Shown: positions 1-7,452 of the stretch, one piece after another
Position numbering within the stretch: position 1 is the stretch's first letter
Layout: each line of letters starts with the position of its first letter
Translations under genes and position numbers: made by a program
The notes under the pieces: model-generated
Seen by the model: only the letters and a program-made list of their open reading frames with translations
What the model was told of the DNA's origin: nothing
Databases searched by the model: none
From: Chloroflexota bacterium
GTDB lineage: Bacteria; Chloroflexota; Dehalococcoidia; GIF9; UBA5629
Assembly (NCBI GenBank): GCA_026389655.1
Contig: JAPLHL010000461.1
Location: 1-11,865, forward strand
Length of the DNA stretch: 11,865 nt
Direction: 5' to 3'

Positions 1-242
1 AGAAGCAGAAGAAGGGCATGGGCGCCGCGCTGGTCAAGGCCTGCGTGGAAGAGTCGAAGGCGCTGGGTATCCCGAAGATATTTTGTCTTACCTATAAACC
101 CGGCTTTTTTAAAAAGCAGGGCTTCAAGGAAGTTGAGAAGATGGAGCTGCCCAGGAAGATCTGGGCGGAGTGCTACACCTGTCCCAAGTTCCCCGACTGC
201 GACGAGGTGGCGCTGGTCTTAGATGTTCCGGTGAGCAAATGA
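1..242 (+). CDS. GNAT family N-acetyltransferase, C-terminal part (5' end outside window)
   Basis: The reading frame is open from base 3 of the window and ends at TGA 240-242; the start lies to the left, so about 80 C-terminal residues are seen. The segment QKKGMGAALV fits GNAT motif A (Q/R-x-x-G-x-G/A), which holds the acetyl-CoA pyrophosphate, followed by an amphipathic helix and the strand-loop FCLTYKPGFFKKQGF that is typical of the GNAT C-terminal half. The tail has a paired-Cys stretch (CYTCPKFPDC). This arrangement resembles short ArgA-like N-acetyltransferases, but the substrate cannot be read from the fragment. The stop overlaps the ATG of the NUDIX gene (ATGA), so the two are probably translationally coupled. 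The base composition is GC-richer than the right part of the window, consistent with host chromosome. Confidence 0.8.
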   Translation, partial: KQKKGMGAALVKACVEESKALGIPKIFCLTYKPGFFKKQGFKEVEKMELPRKIWAECYTCPKFPDCDEVALVLDVPVSK

Positions 243-763
243 AACCGGAAAAAGTGATATCCAGTAAAACGGTATTCGAAGGCCGTGCGGTCAGCCTGCG
301 GGTCGATATCATCGACAAGCCCTCGGGCGAACGCATTACCAGGGAGATAGTAGAGCACAGCGACTGCATTGCTGTGGTCGTGCTTGACGATAAGGACAAT
401 GTACTACTGGTTCGTCAGTACCGCAGGGCGGCAGATAAAATGCTGCTGGAAATCCCTGCCGGCTGCGTTGAGCCGGGCGAAGCCCTCGAGGACTGCGTCA
501 AGAGGGAGCTTCAGGAAGAGATAGGCTACCTGCCGGGCAAGATAAAGAAGCTGGGCGGCTTCTACGCTGCCCCTGGCTACTGCACTGAATTCATGCACAT
601 TTTCCTGGCCTCTGACCTGAAAGAAAGCCGGCTGATCGCCGAGGATACAGATGAGATCGAAGTGGTCAGGGTCCCTCTATCAAGGATTCCTTCCCAGATA
701 GACAAAGGCGAAATCTGCGATGCCAAGAGTGTGGCTGGGTTGCTAATGGCGCTGGCAAAGTAA
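239..763 (+). CDS. NUDIX hydrolase, ADP-ribose pyrophosphatase-like
   Basis: A 174-residue protein starting MKPEKVISSK. I chose ATG 239 because it overlaps the preceding stop (ATGA), has a GGTGAG stretch just upstream, and gives a normal family N-terminus; a longer in-frame start at 170 would lie inside the GNAT gene. The NUDIX box G-x5-E-x7-RE-L-x-EE-x-G is intact (from GCVEPGE to QEEIG, around residues 79-100) and should bind the catalytic Mg2+. It is followed by APGYCTE, which corresponds to the downstream S/A-P-G segment of ADP-ribose pyrophosphatases. The family hydrolyses ADP-ribose to AMP and ribose 5-phosphate in the cytoplasm; the exact nucleotide preference is inferred. The 3' half is repeated, diverged, at 2124-2393 on the far side of the ATPase gene. 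Confidence 0.9.
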   Translation: MKPEKVISSKTVFEGRAVSLRVDIIDKPSGERITREIVEHSDCIAVVVLDDKDNVLLVRQYRRAADKMLLEIPAGCVEPGEALEDCVKRELQEEIGYLPGKIKKLGGFYAAPGYCTEFMHIFLASDLKESRLIAEDTDEIEVVRVPLSRIPSQIDKGEICDAKSVAGLLMALAK

Positions 764-814
764 ACCAATCTCCGCCATCCGTGGAATGAGCGTATACTGG
801 GAGCATAAAAGACC

Positions 815-843
815 TTGCAAATTCACATTATTAATGTAATAAT
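815..843 (+). promoter_or_regulatory. Weak candidate promoter of the ATPase gene
   Basis: TTGCAA at 815-820 is followed after 17 nt by AATAAT at 838-843. The -10 hexamer lies inside the right arm of the inverted repeat at 826-844, so a protein bound there would block it. The match to consensus is only partial and the sequence is AT-rich, so this is tentative. Confidence 0.3.
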
Positions 844-844
844 G
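826..844. promoter_or_regulatory. Perfect 8-bp inverted repeat upstream of the ATPase gene
   Basis: CATTATTA at 826-833 and TAATAATG at 837-844 are exact reverse complements separated by ATG. The arms are AT-rich and no T-run follows, so this does not look like a terminator of the NUDIX gene. Its position 34 nt before the ATPase start and over a candidate -10 element fits an operator. The 764-877 gap shows nothing else I can support. Confidence 0.45.
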
Positions 845-877
845 CATTGTGATATTACAGTATAAGTGTGATTATGT

Positions 878-2068
878 ATGAGTTCAACAGCTAAACCGTA
901 TATACCCAGGTTGCTCCAATGTCCGGAGATATCGTTCTTTCTGTTTGGCCCACGGGGGACCGGTAAAAGCACATGGCTCAGGCACGTTCTGCCTGATGCG
1001 CTCTACCTGGATTTACTGGATGCGTCCCAGTTTCTGGAGCTATCCCGTGACCCGCATCGGTTGGAGGCCATGGCCGCCGATCGGTCAGACGGTGCCTGGA
1101 TAGTACTGGACGAGATACAGAAGATACCTGCGCTGCTTGACGAGGTACACAGGCTAACGGAATCGCGTAACTGGAGATTTGCTTTATGCGGATCATCGGC
1201 CCGTAAGCTGCGCCGCGGAGGCGCTAACCTGCTTGCCGGGCGCGCTATCACTGTGAACATGGAAAGCTTCTCTGCTGCTGAATTGGGCAAGTCCTTTGAC
1301 TTGTCCCTTTCGCTGGAGTGGGGTTTATTGCCCATGGTCCTGCGTGGACCGCAACAGGCGCCTGATATACTGGCGGCTTATCTTGACACACATATCCGTG
1401 AGGAAATCAGGCAGGAAGGCCTGCTGCGCAATGTGCCTCCCTTCATGCGTTTTATGTCCATTGCCGGCCAGCTTAACGGTCAGGTGGTCAATATGCAGAA
1501 CATAGCCCGTGATGCCGCTGTGGCCCGCAGCACTGTGGACACATACTTTTCCATAATTGTTGATACATTGCTGGGGCACTTCCTGCCAGCCTGGCGGGCT
1601 GGGGTGAAAGTGCGTGAAGCAGCGCACCCCAAGTTCTATTGGTTCGATCCCGGAGTTGCCCGTGCCGCAGCCGGCTGGCTGCATGATCCGGTCGACCGTC
1701 CCTGGGAAGGATTCTCTCTGGAGACGTTGGTTTATCACGAATTGCGTGTTTACAACGAGGTCAGCCGCAAACAACGGCCTCTACACTACTATAGGACACC
1801 TGCCGGAGTGGAAGTGGATTTTGTTGCTGAGACATCGAGGCGTACCACAGCCAGAGTGCCTCACATAGTAGCCATCGAGGTCAAACGAGCCGATAAATGG
1901 AACCCCGCCTGGAACAAGCCGTTGATCTCGCTGGGGACCGCAGATGGAGTGAAAGCAGACAGACTGATCGGTGTGTATACGGGTGAACGCTCTTATCGAT
2001 TTGGGGCAGTGGAAGTCATGCCCTATGAAAAATTTTGTGATTTGTTACATAAAGGTGATTTGTTTTAA
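878..2068 (+). CDS. AAA_14/DUF4143-type ATP-binding protein
   Basis: A 396-residue protein. It has a Walker A motif GPRGTGKST (residues 24-32), a Walker B motif WIVLDE (74-79) and the sensor-like segment LCGSSARKL (103-111) followed by a basic Arg-rich loop, the classical order of the AAA_14 family. The middle (about 205-235, NIARDAAVARSTVDTYF) reads as a winged-helix/HTH segment. The C-terminal third resembles DUF4143, with a possible degenerate PD-(D/E)XK-like pattern: E288, D314 in VEVDFV and E334-x-K336 in IEVK. The cellular role of these widespread accessory ATPases is not settled; they are often strain-variable and have been discussed as toxin/antitoxin-like or selfish genes, so I assign no function. 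It stands alone, with a NUDIX gene upstream and a truncated copy of that gene downstream. No strong Shine-Dalgarno precedes the ATG. Confidence 0.88.
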   Translation: MSSTAKPYIPRLLQCPEISFFLFGPRGTGKSTWLRHVLPDALYLDLLDASQFLELSRDPHRLEAMAADRSDGAWIVLDEIQKIPALLDEVHRLTESRNWRFALCGSSARKLRRGGANLLAGRAITVNMESFSAAELGKSFDLSLSLEWGLLPMVLRGPQQAPDILAAYLDTHIREEIRQEGLLRNVPPFMRFMSIAGQLNGQVVNMQNIARDAAVARSTVDTYFSIIVDTLLGHFLPAWRAGVKVREAAHPKFYWFDPGVARAAAGWLHDPVDRPWEGFSLETLVYHELRVYNEVSRKQRPLHYYRTPAGVEVDFVAETSRRTTARVPHIVAIEVKRADKWNPAWNKPLISLGTADGVKADRLIGVYTGERSYRFGAVEVMPYEKFCDLLHKGDLF

Positions 2069-2123
2069 CTGACATAGATTTCGTACTAAAGACCAAATTA
2101 CCCAGTCGACAACTACCAGAAAT

Positions 2124-2393
2124 GGGGAGCTTCAGGAAGAGATAGGCTATTTGCCGGGCAAGATAACCAAGCTGGGCGGCTTCTACAATGCTCCGGGCTA
2201 CTGCACCGAGTTTATGCACATTTTCCTGGCTTCAGATCTGAAAGAAAGCCGCCTTGTCGCCGAGGATACCGATGAGATAGAGGTGGTCAGGGTACCGTTA
2301 TCTAAAATCCCCGGCATGATAGAGAAAGGCGAAATCTGCGATGCCAAGAGCGTGGCGGGGTTGTTGATGGGATTGGGATCGAAGGACAGATAG
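2124..2393 (+). pseudogene. 5'-truncated second copy of the NUDIX hydrolase gene
   Basis: From base 2125 the sequence aligns without gaps to 504-755 of the intact NUDIX gene (offset 1621); I count about 40 differences in 252 positions, near 84% identity, and the first 17 bases are identical. The homology begins abruptly in the middle of the NUDIX box (at the GELQEEIG codons), so the N-terminal half, including part of the metal site, is absent. The frame stays open to TAG 2391-2393 and many differences are third-position changes, so the copy diverged under coding constraint before, or despite, truncation. Internal TTG 2151 could start an 80-residue peptide, but it would lack the catalytic NUDIX motif, so I treat this as a remnant. 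Confidence 0.85.
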
Positions 2394-2658
2394 TTCAGGT
2401 TCACTGTTTAAAAGGCATTCTATTGACCTCAGCTACAAGATGATTGCCTCACAAAGCTGATCAATCACCTATGGATTGGTCAAGGCAACTGCTCTTTTTT
2501 CATCGTATTTGGATTCCGTTTACTCTTTACTATCCTTTATACGGTCTTACACTTATCTTACTGCACGTACTGGATCTGAGCAACGACGGCAGCGGCTTGA
2601 TACGGGCATTCTTCTGGGGCTAGGCTTAGTTTGAGTGGTTCAGGGCATTATCTTATTT

Positions 2659-2937
2659 TCACTTATATGATTCGCGCACCGTACCGATTTTGGTGTTGCC
2701 AACTACTGCGTTGCCGGGGCCATCGATTACTGTAACCTTATAGCCTGGATATTGTTTGTTGAATTTTGTACGTTTCCAATCTTGCACCGTCATATCTTTT
2801 CTGGTTTTTCTGGAATATTGATAATTGCTCAAATGCGCCATATCCGAACGTATGTCGCGCCCGGATTTATCTTTTATTACTACGCGAAACCCCTCGATCT
2901 TTCGGATACGTCTTTCGATGCTCCTAATTAATGCCAT
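2659..2937 (-). CDS. Small basic conserved-type hypothetical protein, 92 residues
   Basis: A 92-residue minus-strand gene with a textbook ribosome binding site (AAGGAGG, 5 nt before the ATG), which makes it very likely real although I do not recognise a named family. It begins with a short amphipathic helix (MALIRSIERRIRKIEGF), continues with a basic segment, and contains DWKRTKFNKQYPGYKV then a glycine-rich turn and a strand-rich end (IDGPGNAVVGNTKIGTV). I count about 22 Lys/Arg against 9 Asp/Glu, so it is strongly basic and could bind nucleic acid, but no known domain can be named. No signal peptide or membrane segment is seen. It faces away from the defence operon, with which it shares a 301-bp divergent intergenic region. 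Confidence 0.75.
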   Translation of the reverse strand: MALIRSIERRIRKIEGFRVVIKDKSGRDIRSDMAHLSNYQYSRKTRKDMTVQDWKRTKFNKQYPGYKVTVIDGPGNAVVGNTKIGTVRESYK

Positions 2938-2942
2938 ACCAA

Positions 2943-2949
2943 CCTCCTT
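2943..2949 (-). promoter_or_regulatory. Consensus Shine-Dalgarno of the minus-strand gene
   Basis: On the minus strand this reads AAGGAGG, 5 nt upstream of the ATG at 2937. It is the strongest ribosome binding site in the window and is the main support for this orphan gene and its start. Confidence 0.8.
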
Positions 2950-3152
2950 GTCAATTTTGCCAATTCATTCCAGGACTGTGGCTATATATTACTACTTATC
3001 TTCCTTTCTCACTATAGTGCATCTTAGGGCCATGTTCTCGGTTTCCCAGACTATCAGTAGGCGCATTCTTAATATACACAAACTTATTAATTAAAAATAC
3101 TTTCTTGACAACCATCTCATAAGAAGCTAAGGTTGTTTATCGTTGATAGTGC

Positions 3153-3182
3153 TTGAAGGGCTATCTTAAGAAATGATATAAC
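3153..3182 (+). promoter_or_regulatory. Candidate promoter of the defence operon
   Basis: TTGAAG (3153-3158) and TATAAC (3177-3182) are 18 nt apart, a fair sigma70-type match (4/6 and 5/6). Transcription would start near 3189, leaving a leader of about 50 nt before the GHKL ATPase ATG. It was found by eye in AT-rich DNA, so the evidence is modest. Confidence 0.35.
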
Positions 3183-3238
3183 TGTATGGGGCAGGCGCTT
3201 AGCTTTGGACAAAGGGAATACTTGAAGGATGTCCACAG

Positions 3239-4744
3239 ATGAATAATGACCACTATATTAATCTTTCACCTTCTACGTCCCTAGCGGAATCGTGTCGCGA
3301 TATGGGCTACTCAATGGAGACAGCAGTAGCAGACATTGTTGACAATAGTATCGCTGCAGCGGCAAGTAATGTATCGATTCGCTTCTCATGGAACTCCGAT
3401 AATCCGTGGCTGGCAATTATAGATGATGGATATGGGATGTCAAAGGATGAGCTGATAGCTGCAATGCGGTTTGGCAGTACAGATCCAAGAGAGATGCGTT
3501 CACCAAACGATCTGGGGCGGTTTGGACTGGGAATGAAAACTGCCTCGTTGTCACAGTGCCGACATTTAATTGTACTGAGCAAGAAAGCAGGAACATTCTC
3601 TGCTTTTGAGTGGGATCTGGATCGGATCACTGGAGACAATTGCCATGAATGGCGACTTGGCATTATAGATATAGATAAGCTTCCTAAACTCAAGCTTCTT
3701 TTCTCCTTATACGATAAGTATCTTCGGGCAAAAAAATCCGGCACCATCGTTTTATGGCAGAGGTTTGACAAGATGGAAAGCCAGGATCGTGCAGAAGCAA
3801 GAGAGATTGTATTCAATGCACTTATGGCTGATACCAGGAAGCATCTTGAGTTGTCTTTCCATCGTTTTCTCTCCCACGAGCCGGGAAAAAGCCATGTCGT
3901 CATGTCAATGAACGAAGACAAACTTGAAGGATTCAATCCCTTTAATCCCAACTGTCCTGCTACGCAGGAATTGGATGAACAACGATTCCTTCTCGAAGGT
4001 CAAGAAATAGTAGTCCAACCCTACATCCTTCCTCATCGTGACAAGGTACCTTATGAGGAATATGAGAAGTATGCCATGGAAGAAGGTTATCTTTCTAACC
4101 AAGGATTATATATCTACCGAAATCGAAGGCTCATCATCAAAGGGACCTGGTTTCGATTGATCAAAAAGGATATAACGAACCAACTAATACGTATTAGAGT
4201 CGATATACCCAATACTCTGGACCACCTGTGGAAAATTGACGTGAAGAAAGCCAATGCTGCCCCGCCCGAAAGCGCTAGGAAAGAATTACGTCAGCTAATG
4301 GGGAAAATAGAAATAAAGGGCAAAAGAGTCTACGCACATCGAGGTCGAAGACTCTCTTCATCGCTAACCTCGGTGTGGAATCGAAGAGTCGTGGGAGGAC
4401 GTACCCTCTACGAAATAAACAGGGAGCATCCACTGCTAAAGCAGCTACTGAAAAGCGCGCCTTCGGAACAAGAACCTCAGTTGAAAGATACGATACGACT
4501 GATTGAAAGCAGCTTCCCTACAGATTTGTTCTTCAGCGATCTAGCCAACGACACTGAACAAGTTCAGAGACCTGATTTGGAAGAAGAGGAGCTGAAGAAC
4601 ATGCTGAATACAGTCATTTCATTTCTGGCTTCGGATGGAATCCTCAGCCCAGAAGCGATCAAAACTATATTGTCAACGGAACCATTTTCCTTATATAAAG
4701 ACTTGTCGCAGACGCTGCTAGAACGAAGGGGGTGCTTACCTTGA
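3239..4744 (+). CDS. GHKL (MutL/MORC/Hsp90-type) ATPase of a Z1-AIPR defence locus
   Basis: A 501-residue protein with a clear Bergerat ATP-binding fold at the N-terminus. The N box is ADIVDNSIAA (31-40, Mg-binding N36), the G1 box is DDGYGM (62-67) and the G2 box/ATP lid is GRFGLGMKTAS (93-103). The segment after it (YIYRNRRLI, then DIPNTLDHLWKIDVKKANAAPP) matches the S5-like transducer domain found after the ATPase in MutL/MORC-type proteins. No histidine-kinase H box or receiver is present, so it is not a sensor kinase. These ATPases are expected to dimerise on ATP binding and act on DNA. At the position equivalent to the MutL general base (Glu) this protein has Asp32. GAAGGA lies 9 nt before the ATG. 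It is the first gene of the operon, and its stop overlaps the next start (TGATG), implying coupled synthesis with the Z1 helicase. Confidence 0.9.
   Translation: MNNDHYINLSPSTSLAESCRDMGYSMETAVADIVDNSIAAAASNVSIRFSWNSDNPWLAIIDDGYGMSKDELIAAMRFGSTDPREMRSPNDLGRFGLGMKTASLSQCRHLIVLSKKAGTFSAFEWDLDRITGDNCHEWRLGIIDIDKLPKLKLLFSLYDKYLRAKKSGTIVLWQRFDKMESQDRAEAREIVFNALMADTRKHLELSFHRFLSHEPGKSHVVMSMNEDKLEGFNPFNPNCPATQELDEQRFLLEGQEIVVQPYILPHRDKVPYEEYEKYAMEEGYLSNQGLYIYRNRRLIIKGTWFRLIKKDITNQLIRIRVDIPNTLDHLWKIDVKKANAAPPESARKELRQLMGKIEIKGKRVYAHRGRRLSSSLTSVWNRRVVGGRTLYEINREHPLLKQLLKSAPSEQEPQLKDTIRLIESSFPTDLFFSDLANDTEQVQRPDLEEEELKNMLNTVISFLASDGILSPEAIKTILSTEPFSLYKDLSQTLLERRGCLP
4726..4732 (+). promoter_or_regulatory. 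Ribosome binding site deciding the Z1 gene start
   Basis: AAGGGGG at 4726-4732 lies 11 nt before ATG 4744 and 8 nt before TTG 4741. It overlaps GTG 4732, which therefore cannot use it. ATG 4744 also overlaps the upstream stop as TGATG, so I prefer it; TTG 4741 would add only one residue. Confidence 0.6.
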
Positions 4745-7452
4745 TGACTACTCTTACGGCAATCGAAGATATGGCAGCGAATCTTCTGTCTGTGCAGGAT
4801 CCATCTACAGTTACAAGTCTGAGAATTAGAGAAGCTGTTCACCTGGCTGCCAAGAATATGTGTGTCATGTACAACGAAGAAGTGTCTGAAGCTGATATTT
4901 CATGTGTATCAAAAAGACTGGAGGAAAGATTCGATATCAGGATGTCTCTTGGCACCCTGTTTGCAGCTGAACACTATAAACCGTGGCTGGATGATGCAAG
5001 AGGTGACATTCGATGGTACTACTGGGACCGATATAAGCGAGCACTGGACGGCAGCAGATTCCCACCAAATGTGATTCGCAGCATGAATAGCATTACGGAT
5101 CAGATTCTGGACCATCTGGAGAATCCCGAGAAGACTGGCAGTTGGAACATAAAAGGTATGGTTGTCGGAAATGTTCAGTCGGGAAAAACCGCTAACTACA
5201 TCGGGCTTATGTGCAAGGCAGCAGATAGTGGCTACAGGGTTATTATTGTGCTTGCGGGTATACTGAATTCTCTAAGGAATCAGACGCAGGAGCGTGTAGA
5301 TGCTGGATTCATTGGCATAGATAGTTCACGCATACTGGAGAATGCTCCATTGAGCGACAAACTTGTGGGTGTTGGTAAGAAAAACATAGACCGCCGACCA
5401 ACATCTCTGACGACAACCAAACAAGATTTCAATACTCATACAGCCCGCCAGATAAGCATGACCCTAGATCAATTGAATGAGCCGCTGGTTCTTGTTATTA
5501 AGAAGCACAAAGGCACCCTTGATAATCTAATAAGATGGTTGAAGTACAACAATCCGCACAATCTCAAAGATCATCCGATGCTACTCATCGATGACGAAGC
5601 TGACCATGCTTCCATAAATACCAATAAACCTGATGAGGTGGTAACAGCAATTAATGGAAAAATCAGGGAACTGCGTCGTCTATTTGAAAGATCATCCTAC
5701 GTTGGTTATACTGCCACGCCTTTTGCCAATATATTCATTGATCCTGATACGAATGATGAGATGGTTGGTGACGATCTTTTTCCCAGTGATTTCATTCATA
5801 GCCTTGACCCGCCGGATAACTACATTGGGCCATCTAAAGTTTTTAATGATGAATCCGATCTTGATATTTTAAGACAACTGCCCGATACAGAAGATGTTTT
5901 CCCTATCAAACACAAGATAGATTTTACTCCTTCTGATCTGCCGCCGAGGCTGAAAGAGGCAATACAGTGTTTTATTTTGAGCAGAGCAATAAGGCTCTTG
6001 CGCGGTGAGAGTAGGGCACACAATTCAATGATGATCAACGTTAGTCGATTCACTAGCGTTCAAACCAAGGTCAGACTTCTCGTGGAAGACTATTTAAGAA
6101 ATCTACAGCAAGCGATAAGCAACCATTTTAAGTTGCCTGAAACCGATGCCTTGCGCAATAGTGAGATGGCCGGTATCAGGGCGCTGTGGGAGAAAGAGTT
6201 TCTCACCGCCGGACAGACATGGGCCAATATTCAGGACGTACTTAAAGATGCCGTTTCTCCGATCGGAGTGATTGAAGTCAACTCTTCACCTACAGCAGAG
6301 CCTCTGGATTACAGCGAGCGTAACTATCCTAATGGGCGCAATGTTATTGCAATCGGTGGGTTTAGTCTCTCGAGGGGATTGACTCTGGAAGGATTGACCG
6401 TCACATATTTCCTGCGCAATTCTGTGATGTATGACACCCTGATGCAGATGGGGCGCTGGTTTGGCTATCGCGATGGCTATGCTGATCTTTGCCGGATTTA
6501 CATGATGCCAGAAGCTGCCTCCTGGTACACGCATATTTCAGACGTCATGGAAGAATTGCGTGACGAATTCAGGCGCATGAAAGCTGCGGGAATGTCTCCT
6601 AGCGACTTCGGCTTGTGTGTCAGATGCCATCCGACGTCTCTGATCGTTACGGCGAGGAACAAAATGCGCACAGGGCATCGCGTGCTCAGACAGATCAATC
6701 TTGAGGGCAGACTCGAAGAAACATGGATACTTCTTAAGGACGCAAACACAATAAATCAGAACTTGGCAGCTGTCAAAGCAATGGTTTCAGCGGCGAAAGA
6801 GCATGGGAGGAAGACTACTTCAAATTTTGAGTATCTCTGGAAGGATGTTCCGGCAGAATACGTACTTAATTTTGTTGAAGACTTCCGAAATCATTGGGCT
6901 TTGCCGGATATGCAGAAAGCCCCTCTCAAGGATTATGTCCAATGGCTGGTCAGTCAGCAGAAGGATCGATGGGATGTTGTCCTTGTAGGCCTAAAAGAAC
7001 AAAAACAACCAGGAATTGGATCACAAATTATTTCGGGCTGTAAAGTGATACCACAGGTAAGGAAGATTAATATGAAGTATCCTGGTAATGGTATCGCACT
7101 CCCAAATAGTAGGGTGGCATCCCGTGGACTGGAGAAGGCTGGACTAAGCGAGGAGGAAATCCGGAAAGCTGAAATTGATTGTGAATCAAAAAATAAACCA
7201 GACAGGATATATAGGGGTGTTGAGGGACGAAATCCTCTTTTGATGCTTCATATACTTGATTGCCATGATAATGATGACAGGCCATTGTTTAGTGATGGAA
7301 TTGCTGCATACGGAATTAGTTTTCCCGGTCAAGCCGGTAGTCGAATGCCCGAAAAGCTGGTGGAGTATGTAGTTGATCTTGTGTGGTGGAAAAATGAGTA
7401 CCTTAGTCTGATTGAAGAAGAGGGGGACGACGATGAAGAATCCATGGGATGA
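4744..7452 (+). CDS. Z1 domain superfamily 2 helicase/ATPase
   Basis: A 902-residue protein (from ATG 4744) with all hallmark Z1 motifs. Walker A is GNVQSGKTANYIGL (142-155), where VQSGKT is diagnostic of the family. Walker B is LLIDDEADHAS (280-290). Motif III is VGYTATPFANIF (320-331). The second RecA lobe has FSLSRGLTLEG (540-550) and the arginine-finger region MQMGRWFGYRDGYADLCRIY (567-586). The family is an SF2-helicase-like ATPase found almost only in restriction-like loci with a GHKL ATPase and nucleases. It probably translocates on or remodels invading DNA, using ATP, in partnership with the neighbouring GHKL and PD-(D/E)XK proteins; that role is inferred from context. The extra N-terminal 130 residues and the long C-terminal part (about 590-902) are typical in size for Z1 proteins. 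Its last 20 bases overlap the next gene. Confidence 0.95.
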   Translation: MTTLTAIEDMAANLLSVQDPSTVTSLRIREAVHLAAKNMCVMYNEEVSEADISCVSKRLEERFDIRMSLGTLFAAEHYKPWLDDARGDIRWYYWDRYKRALDGSRFPPNVIRSMNSITDQILDHLENPEKTGSWNIKGMVVGNVQSGKTANYIGLMCKAADSGYRVIIVLAGILNSLRNQTQERVDAGFIGIDSSRILENAPLSDKLVGVGKKNIDRRPTSLTTTKQDFNTHTARQISMTLDQLNEPLVLVIKKHKGTLDNLIRWLKYNNPHNLKDHPMLLIDDEADHASINTNKPDEVVTAINGKIRELRRLFERSSYVGYTATPFANIFIDPDTNDEMVGDDLFPSDFIHSLDPPDNYIGPSKVFNDESDLDILRQLPDTEDVFPIKHKIDFTPSDLPPRLKEAIQCFILSRAIRLLRGESRAHNSMMINVSRFTSVQTKVRLLVEDYLRNLQQAISNHFKLPETDALRNSEMAGIRALWEKEFLTAGQTWANIQDVLKDAVSPIGVIEVNSSPTAEPLDYSERNYPNGRNVIAIGGFSLSRGLTLEGLTVTYFLRNSVMYDTLMQMGRWFGYRDGYADLCRIYMMPEAASWYTHISDVMEELRDEFRRMKAAGMSPSDFGLCVRCHPTSLIVTARNKMRTGHRVLRQINLEGRLEETWILLKDANTINQNLAAVKAMVSAAKEHGRKTTSNFEYLWKDVPAEYVLNFVEDFRNHWALPDMQKAPLKDYVQWLVSQQKDRWDVVLVGLKEQKQPGIGSQIISGCKVIPQVRKINMKYPGNGIALPNSRVASRGLEKAGLSEEEIRKAEIDCESKNKPDRIYRGVEGRNPLLMLHILDCHDNDDRPLFSDGIAAYGISFPGQAGSRMPEKLVEYVVDLVWWKNEYLSLIEEEGDDDEESMG
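7420..7426 (+). promoter_or_regulatory. Ribosome binding site deciding the DUF4420-like gene start
   Basis: GAGGGGG lies 6 nt before ATG 7433 inside the end of the Z1 gene. An in-frame TTG at 7412 lies upstream of this site and would not use it, so the start at ATG 7433 (MKNPWDD) is preferred. Confidence 0.6.

Larger units (their letters stand above)
2938..3238. other. Divergent intergenic region between the orphan gene and the defence operon
   Basis: This 301-bp AT-rich gap holds the ribosome binding sites of both flanking genes and probably both promoters. An exact TTGACA lies at 3105-3110 behind an A/T-rich tract (3081-3100), but no good -10 follows at 16-18 nt. A 5-bp inverted repeat GATAG/CTATC (3145-3149 and 3161-3165, 11-nt loop) overlaps the spacer of the better promoter candidate at 3153-3182. 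I see no open reading frame of note, tRNA or terminator here. Confidence 0.5.

Noticed and set aside
504..2141. The 17-bp identical stretches as attachment sites of an integrated element
   Set aside because: They are part of a longer protein-coding homology and no integrase or recombinase gene is present between them, so site-specific integration is not supported.
2461..2634. A 57-codon open stretch with hydrophobic ends, possibly the decayed end of a membrane protein gene
   Set aside because: No start codon context, no ribosome binding site, no recognisable family, and it stops before the only other hydrophobic stretch. The 2394-2658 gap otherwise shows no gene, terminator or repeat that I can support.
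3105..3133. Exact TTGACA as the main promoter of the defence operon
   Set aside because: At 16-18 nt spacing the -10 candidates (for example TAAGGT) match consensus at only about three positions; the TTGAAG/TATAAC pair nearer the gene is better.
3307..3951. Long minus-strand open frame of 214 codons inside the GHKL ATPase gene
   Set aside because: It is antisense to a gene with clear ATPase motifs, shows no domain, and has the Ser/Leu/Arg-rich look of a shadow frame.
3239..4744. Sensor histidine kinase
   Set aside because: The ATP-binding fold is present but there is no phospho-acceptor His region, membrane segment or partner response regulator; the S5-like segment and the Z1 neighbour favour a MutL/MORC-type ATPase.
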